Source of the DNA: an uncultured Pelagibacteraceae bacterium
GTDB taxonomy: Bacteria; Pseudomonadota; Alphaproteobacteria; Pelagibacterales; Pelagibacteraceae
Length of the DNA: 7,994 nt
Direction of reading: 5' to 3'
Assembly (NCBI GenBank): GCA_902597695.1
Contig: CACJYH010000024.1
Location: 1-7,994 of the forward strand
Shown piece after piece: positions 7,125-7,994 of the stretch (the stretch's first letter is position 1; every line of letters starts with the position of its first letter). The notes under the pieces are model-generated. The model saw only the letters and a program-made list of their open reading frames with translations. It did no database searches and was not told where the DNA came from. The position numbers and the translations under genes are program-made.

Positions 7125-7994
7125 TTGAAAAAAATATTAATAATTTCAGGTGGTATTTCAAAAGAAAGAGCGATCAGCCTTGATACTGGAAGACAAGTAG
7201 CTAAGGAATTAAAAAAAAATAATTATTTGGTAAAAATAACTGAACCAAATTTTCAGTTATTTGATGTTATTAAAAAATTTAAACCAAACAAAATTTTTAA
7301 TGCGTTGCATGGTCAGTTTGGCGAGGATGGCTATATCCAAACAATATTAGAGAGCTTTAAAATTCCTTATACACATTCAGGTGTGATTTCATCATCAATA
7401 GCAATGGATAAAGTGTTATCAAAAAAGATTTTTATAAAGAATAAAATATTGACCCCAAAATTTTTGATCTATTCTTTTAGCAAAGATGAAAAAAATATTG
7501 TTAGAACCATTGAAAAAAAACTTAAATTTCCAGTTGTGATAAAGCCAATCAATGAAGGTTCAAGTGTAAATGTATTTATTTGTACAAAAACAGATATCAA
7601 AAAAAAATTGAAGTATTTAGAAGATTATAAAAAAATAATTATTGAAGAATTTATTCCTGGTCGAGAGATTCAGGCTGCAATGATCGGCGCCAAGAAACTT
7701 GGTGCAATTGAATTGAAACCAAAAAGAAAATTTTATGATTATCAAGCAAAATATAATCCAAAAGCAAAAACGGAACACATTATACCTGTGGATTTATCTA
7801 AAAAAAAATATGAGCAAATAATGAAAATTTCTTCTAAAGCGCACAATTTAGTTGGTTGTCGAGGAGTTACCCGTTCAGATTTTAAATATTACAGGGGTAA
7901 GTTTTATCTTTTAGAAATTAATACTCAGCCAGGAATGACAAAACTTTCTTTAGTTCCTGAGATTGCTGCATTTCGTGGTATAAGTTTTATTAGA
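7125..7994 (+). CDS. ddl: Ddl, D-alanine:D-alanine ligase, TTG start, 3' end outside window
   Basis: This ATP-grasp enzyme joins two D-Ala molecules to make the dipeptide used by MurF. The frame is open for 290 codons to the window edge; by alignment from memory with E. coli DdlB (306 residues), roughly 15-25 residues are missing. Landmarks: SGGISKERAISL (8-19, E14 matching Glu15 of DdlB), HGQFGEDG (62-69), MDK, PVVIKPINEGSSV (E144, S146, S147), EEFIPGRE (174-181), FYDYQAKY (203-210, K209/Y210 matching Lys215/Tyr216), TRSD (R250, D252) and LLEINTQPGMT (E264, N266). The tyrosine loop predicts D-Ala rather than D-lactate as second substrate. The start must be TTG 7125: stops in this frame lie at 7089, 7095 and 7116, no ATG or GTG lies between 7116 and 7125, and the first residues KKILIISGG fit the family N-terminus exactly. 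It begins 1 base after the murB stop with no clear Shine-Dalgarno sequence. Confidence 0.95.
   Translation, partial: MKKILIISGGISKERAISLDTGRQVAKELKKNNYLVKITEPNFQLFDVIKKFKPNKIFNALHGQFGEDGYIQTILESFKIPYTHSGVISSSIAMDKVLSKKIFIKNKILTPKFLIYSFSKDEKNIVRTIEKKLKFPVVIKPINEGSSVNVFICTKTDIKKKLKYLEDYKKIIIEEFIPGREIQAAMIGAKKLGAIELKPKRKFYDYQAKYNPKAKTEHIIPVDLSKKKYEQIMKISSKAHNLVGCRGVTRSDFKYYRGKFYLLEINTQPGMTKLSLVPEIAAFRGISFIR

Noticed and set aside
6673..7161. 162-codon open frame on the - strand, across the end of murB and the start of ddl
   Set aside because: It is wholly antisense to two conserved genes. Its Phe/Ser/Leu-rich protein is what antisense AAA/GAA/TTA codons produce; no family motif or ribosome site is visible.
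1..7994. Hidden non-dcw system, CRISPR array, tRNA, riboswitch or mobile element
   Set aside because: Every base except two lies in a recognised dcw gene; no spaced direct repeats, terminal inverted repeats, tRNA-like folds or transposase motifs were seen on either strand.

Overview
The window is an uninterrupted stretch of a dcw (division and cell wall) cluster. Eight genes lie on the + strand in the order murF (3' end only), mraY, murD, ftsW, murG, murC, murB, ddl (5' part, about 90% visible). Nothing convincing is encoded on the - strand. I see no RNA gene, mobile element, CRISPR array, attachment site or terminator. No stretch of even 10 bases lacks a gene, because the seven junctions leave only 2 intergenic bases in total.

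Organism: the DNA is extremely AT-rich (by eye clearly under 30% G+C). Codons end almost always in A or T, lysine is written almost only as AAA, and A or T runs of 9-11 are common. A type II murB placed between murC and ddl is typical of alphaproteobacterial dcw clusters. Extreme AT richness, near-zero spacing and compact proteins suggest a streamlined marine alphaproteobacterium of the SAR11 (Pelagibacterales) kind. An AT-rich Rickettsiales-like lineage is the main alternative. This assignment is inference from composition, gene order and motif style, not from a search.

How the genes work together: MurB reduces UDP-GlcNAc-enolpyruvate to UDP-MurNAc. MurC adds L-Ala and MurD adds D-Glu. MurE, expected just upstream, adds the third residue. 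Ddl makes D-Ala-D-Ala, which MurF attaches. MraY moves the phospho-MurNAc-pentapeptide onto undecaprenyl phosphate (lipid I), MurG adds GlcNAc (lipid II), and FtsW polymerises lipid II at the septum. The window therefore holds nearly the whole cytoplasmic and membrane route from UDP-MurNAc to septal glycan. ftsQ, ftsA and ftsZ would be expected downstream and murE and ftsI upstream, but neither flank is visible.

Junctions: murF|mraY TAG directly followed by ATG; mraY/murD 4-base overlap (ATGA); murD/ftsW 11-base overlap; ftsW-murG 1-base gap; murG/murC 11-base overlap; murC/murB 1-base overlap (TAATG); murB-ddl 1-base gap. Only mraY has a good Shine-Dalgarno sequence. This implies one transcript with strong translational coupling.

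Novelty: I found no undescribed system. The points worth a second look are modest: clusters of A10/A11 tracts inside murD and murB, a TTG start for ddl, the repeated 11-base overlaps, and family-motif departures in MurG and the MurF C-terminus.
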